DNA of 64,000 nucleotides from Syngnathus acus (Eukaryota > Chordata > Actinopteri > Syngnathiformes > Syngnathidae), in NCBI RefSeq assembly GCF_901709675.1, contig NC_051093.1, positions 10,488,053 through 10,552,052 of the forward strand, read 5' to 3'. Positions 60,137 to 64,000 of the stretch are shown here, piece by piece. Numbering within the stretch: position 1 is the stretch's first letter; every line of letters starts with the position of its first letter. The position numbers were made by a program, and so were the translations under genes. Under the pieces are notes generated by a model that was not told the origin of the DNA, did not search any database, and worked only from the letters and a program-made list of their open reading frames with translations.

Positions 60137-60503
60137 GGGCGGCTCAGTGATGCACTGGGTAGCATGTCCGCATCACAGTTAGGAGGGTGCCGGTTCGATT
60201 CCACCTCCGGCCCTCCCTGTGTGGGGTTTGCATGTTGTCCCTGGGCACGCGTGGGTTTTCTCCGGGCACTCTGGTTTCCTCCCACATCCCAAAAACATGC
60301 TTGGTAGGCCGATTGAGCACTCCAAATTGTCCCTAGGTGTGGGTGCGAGTGCGAATGGTTGTTTGTCTCTGTGTGCCCTGCGATTGGCTGGCAACCGGTT
60401 CAGGGTGTCGCCCGCCTACTGCCCGGTGACGGCTGTAGGCCGATAGGCTCCAGCACACCCGCGACCCCCGTGGGGACGAAGCGGTACAGAAAATGGATGG
60501 ATG
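60137..60503 (+). mobile_element. tRNA-derived teleost SINE with target-site duplication
   Basis: The head resembles a tRNA gene with a perfect B box GGTTCGATTCC at 60192-60202 and an A-box-like GGCTCAGTG near 60141. The body holds CTCCCACATCCCAAAAACATG and AGGCTCCAGCAC, phrases I recall from dispersed teleost SINE-like repeats. The 3' end is AAAATGGATGGATG. Flanks TTTGTCAGTA (60127-60136) and TTTGTCACTA (60504-60513) differ at one base, indicating a target-site duplication and insertion by retrotransposition. Confidence 0.85.
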
Positions 60504-60594
60504 TTTGTCACTATAGCGGTACTTTGCGAATGTCGTTTTGTTTTTAGTCTCGGTACTCTGTTTAGAAAACCACTGTGCTAATGTATTCTACTAA

Positions 60595-61521
60595 CAGTGG
60601 TCCCCAACCACCGGGCCGCGGACCGGTACCAGTCCGTGGGTCACTTGGTACCAGGCCGCCAAGCCGCACAGAAAAAAAACATATTTTTATATATTTTTTT
60701 TTTATCGACGCGCAATTAATTCAGGTCAAGACGCTCGTCCCGGTCACGTGACATGTTTCCCCAGTCGAGCCCGCAAAGCTAGCAAAAATGAGTAAGAATT
60801 TATTTTGAAAACTATAAAAAAATGTTGGCGATTCTCTCCCAATTACATCCGTCGGTGCACCTGTGCCTCTTGACACAGGTTAATTCAGGTCAAGACGCTC
60901 GTCCCGCTCACGTGACATGTCACCCCGGCCGAGCCCGCGAAGCAGGCAAAAATGAGCAAGAAACAGAGATGTTTGGAAAGCTTCTTTGGAAAGGAGAAAA
61001 AGCCCAATGAAGAGACGGAAGAAGAAGAGGCTACGACTTCTAAGAAAAGGAAAGCTGAATTTTAAAGGACATGGTGACTCTGTCGTGCCAAGCCCACTCT
61101 GGATAATATGTGGCGACAGGCTAGCTAACGAGGCAATGAAGCATTCAAAACTGTTTCGGCACATGGAGACCAAGCATCCTGCATTAGAAGACAAACCTTT
61201 GGAAAGAATTTTTGGAAAGAAAAAATCGTGAACAACAGCACACTTCGGGTGTCATTGTCTCCGATTACGCCTAGATGGGACCGGCTCGTTTCTGAGAAAC
61301 AAGCTCAGTGCTCCCGCTAATTCAACGTAATGGCGAGTTTTATTTTTGTGTGCTTTATATTCATTTTTATGCCAGTCGTATCATTTTACTTCACCTAGTT
61401 TATATATTGATTATAAATTGTATTTATTTCTATAAATGTATTTATTTATATAAAGGCCGGTCCGCGAGAATATTCCTGACACGTAACCGGTCCGTGGCGC
61501 AAAAAAGGTTGGGGACCACTG
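60595..61521 (+). mobile_element. Defective hAT transposon with BED-finger remnant
   Basis: A 927-bp element with perfect 15-bp terminal inverted repeats, CAGTGGTCCCCAACC and its reverse complement. The 8-bp flanks (TCTACTAA and TGGATATA) do not match well, so the duplication has decayed or was never present. Inside, MSKKQRCLESFFGKEKKPNE and a later frame with LWIICGDRLANEAMKHSK and HMETKHPALEDKPLE resemble the N-terminus and BED zinc finger of ZBED/SCAND3-type hAT transposases, broken by frameshifts. The catalytic core is missing. About 80 bp (60717-60797) is repeated directly at 60882-60962. Confidence 0.8.
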
Positions 61522-61701
61522 TGGATATAAGAATAATGGCATTTAAGTGGCCTGAGACATTTGAGCACAGTATTATCAATTGAGACATGAAGTTTCCCTT
61601 TTCCAGACACTAGCTAGTTTCTCTTTTTCAACATCTCACTCGCCGCCACACAAGCTGATGCAATTATGAAAGCGGGAAAGTAACTTCTACATCACGTATG
61701 C

Positions 61702-61865
61702 TTGGCATTGAAGTGTAAAAATGAACGGCGTCCAGCTCCTTTTCACTGCGACGTGATTGTAAACACGTGGACGGACGGGGTCACGGCGGACCGCATACGG
61801 GAGCTGGTAGAGCACAGTGAAAAGGATCTTTCTGTCAAGTTAGTTAAGGGACGCATTGAGGTAAA
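61702..61865 (+). other. Open segment, possible exon of unknown protein
   Basis: An open frame here gives a peptide of balanced composition (NTWTDGVTADRIRELVEHSE and VKLVKGRIE) that ends at a plausible donor, GAG|GTAAAC at 61865/61866. The frame then continues into Arg-rich GGA repeats, suggesting it is not coding beyond that point. I do not recognise it. It could be an exon of a gene running out of the window or a chance frame. Confidence 0.25.
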
Positions 61866-62334
61866 CTGTGTGCAAGGGAGGAGGAGGAGGAGGAGGAGGC
61901 ACAGTGCGGGCCCACAAGCTAGCTCGAGCGACAAACTGACAATCAAAAGCGGGGGGGGGGGGCAATCAAAAATAATAACAACAACCCTCTCTCGGTGCAC
62001 ATATTTGGGATATTTGTCAGACGCTCTGTAAATTTTGATGAGCATGAAAACCCACCCAAAAACCACACTTATCGTCAGCATGTGCATATATTTTTTTCGA
62101 TGCGCTGTAAATATTCAAAGCATTGACAAGCGGAATATTCATTGTCATTTGGCACACGTGGTTCGGACACAAAAGACACAGCTTGATAATAAAAAGGCTC
62201 CCTACGTTGGGGAGTGTTTTTTTTTTTGTTGGTTTTTAGCGGGGGCGTCGGTTTCATCACACATGGCACTTGGAACAGAAGCACCATGCACAGGTTTACA
62301 AAGGTCGCCCAACAGATTAGAACAAAACGCACGG

Positions 62335-62421
<87 letters not shown>

Positions 62422-64000
62422 AAACAATCATAATCTCAAGCGGAGGTGGACAGAATGCACGGGTCCACACTCTGCTCGCACTCCAGCCCACTGGGGGGCG
62501 CCACACGCAATCTGGTGAGTGGATGGGGCTGGGGTGCGAGCGCCTTGCTTGTAAATGCATTAGGATTAGCAAACAGAGTGCAAAACATACAAAACATCAC
62601 TTAGTCCTCGTGGTTCGGGCCTTGAATGAGGGGGGCGGGGCCGGGTTAAGGATATCGGTGGATTCGGCGGTTAGGTCATGGAAAATGATGACCCGAGGAC
62701 AAATGCATACGCACGCATGCGCACACACACAATGGCACACAGCACATGAGGGAGAGCACTCATGCTTCACACAACATATTTTTTTCTAATACATGTTTTT
62801 TTTATACATTTATAAACAAATTCACCAGTTGCCATCTAGGGGGCGCCTACACAGACAGGCAGGCAGGCAGAAGGACGGCAAGAGTTAAAACTGAAAAATA
62901 CAACTGCCGGTTTTAGGAGGGAAAAGGCACAACAACCATAACAAAAAAAAAAGTAACTCGAAAGCAAGCAGGGATGGGTAAAATACTTCTTTGGATCGCG
63001 TAGAATCGTTTACTCGTGTCAAAGTAATCGAGTCAAACTTGCGTCAACTATGGCAAGTTAAGTCGTCTCAGTCAATACGACCCGATACTGGCATAGAAAT
63101 GGTAGTTCGGGAAATTCAGGAAAAAAAATCACCCATCTTTCGCAGAGCAAAAAATCGATTGATTGATTTTTAACATTCAAGGGAAATGTATTAAAAAGAC
63201 CTCATCGGGGCCTTCTAAAAAACATTTAGTTTGACAGGATACATTGTTTTCCCCAGAATTTGGTGAGATGCTATGTGAAACCCCTAAATGGCTATTTAGT
63301 AATAAGATCAAGATTCCAAACTTGTTACTGATTGACTTGGATTGTGATTCGATTTTGATAGCCCCAAAACATACATTTGAACCTGGATAGCGTTTTTGTC
63401 AAATTTAATGGCTTCTTCAGTATGTTCAAGATTTAAACGAAGCGCAAATGCAATGTTCTTTTTACGACGAGCCCTTATTATTAATGTGACAGTGAGCTCG
63501 AAGTAGCCAAACGACCACTAGGCGGCAGCATGCCCTCTATTGAGCCACAACTTGCGCCTAGAAAAAGTGTCAATACTAGCTAGGCTTTATCGTAGAATTC
63601 TTTTTTTTTTTTAAATACTTGTATTGGAAGCGAGGCATGGTGGTACATTGTTGGCACGCATGGAGGGTGGGGGGGGGATGTGTGGGGAAGGATAGTGGCA
63701 TCTCTTGACAAGCCCGGCCCGGCGCCTGTTGCTATGCCGACCACGGAGAAGGAACGGGAAGAAGAGAGGGATAGAGGCTTGTACTGGAACACCCCCGCCC
63801 GCCCTTTTGCTTGGGTTGGAGTGACGGGCAGGACTTTCTGAAAAGGAGCGAGAGGGAGGCTCTGGCGTGACAGTGCTTCTTTCAGCCTGTGGTCGTCAGC
63901 AGTTGGGGGGTTAGGGGGGTAGAGAGAGTGAGAGACCCCCCGCGCCCCTCTTCTTCCCACTGCCCAATTCATCTTATACACAGAGAGGCTCTTTATGAGG
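61866..64000. other. Right-hand flank, no gene recognised
   Basis: Repeat-rich sequence with CA and G-rich tracts and short open frames only. In human the next gene beyond FKBP10 is P3H4; no prolyl-hydroxylase-like sequence was seen. The G-rich end (63650-63960) has a 133-codon minus-strand frame of low-complexity Pro/Ser composition, unlikely to be coding. Confidence 0.45.
62337..62416. repeat. (CA)n microsatellite
   Basis: About 80 bp of perfect CA dinucleotides. Confidence 0.95.

Noticed and set aside
60137-60210. Possible tRNA gene
   Set aside because: The B box is perfect, but the cloverleaf is not convincing and the sequence continues into a standard SINE body with an ATGG tail and a target-site duplication.
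63580-63981. 133-codon minus-strand frame at the right edge
   Set aside because: Low-complexity Pro/Ser/His composition over a G-rich/C-rich tract, with no recognisable domain.

Overview
This is nuclear DNA from a ray-finned (teleost) fish. The evidence is split genes with GT-AG introns, many of them only 60-120 bp, dense CA/CT/CATC microsatellites, fish-type SINE and hAT elements, and a gene set matching the conserved vertebrate block at human 17q21.2. The species cannot be read from the sequence; a percomorph is a guess.

Layout: upstream sequence of unknown content (1-4.8 kb); znf385c (+, 5.0-18.6 kb, large introns); nkiras2 (-, 22.2-23.1 kb) head to head with dnajc7 (+, 23.6-27.6 kb); odad4/ttc25 (+, 28.9-30.3 kb, C-terminally truncated); cnp of the fish RICH type (+, 31.5-33.8 kb); acly (+, 36.6-45.3 kb, 27 coding exons); klhl11 (+, 46.5-49.0 kb); nt5c3b (+, 51.0-52.8 kb, start exon not located) converging on fkbp10 (-, 54.0-56.8 kb); then a repeat-rich tail with a decayed RRM-domain gene (57.7-58.4 kb), a tRNA-derived SINE and a hAT element. 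Exon boundaries were placed by hand from splice motifs, reading phase and recalled family sequence. Every internal phase closes for znf385c, nkiras2, dnajc7, odad4, cnp, acly, klhl11 and fkbp10.

These genes are not a pathway; they are linked by conserved synteny. Roles are NF-kB regulation (nkiras2), HSP70/HSP90 co-chaperone (dnajc7), outer dynein arm docking (odad4), 2',3'-cyclic nucleotide phosphodiesterase (cnp), cytosolic acetyl-CoA supply (acly), a cullin-3 adaptor (klhl11), nucleotide dephosphorylation (nt5c3b) and collagen folding in the ER (fkbp10).

Most notable: (i) the odad4-cnp pair is inverted relative to human and klhl10 is missing; (ii) odad4 stops after 264 codons, with its own poly(A) signal and an RFX X-box promoter; (iii) a perfect 42-bp inverted repeat brackets three znf385c exons; (iv) a 54-bp tandem duplication in fkbp10 creates two in-frame 3' splice sites; (v) in four introns a microsatellite serves as, or nearly abuts, the 3' splice site; (vi) an RRM gene remnant lies beside fkbp10. 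No strong candidate for an entirely new biological system was found.
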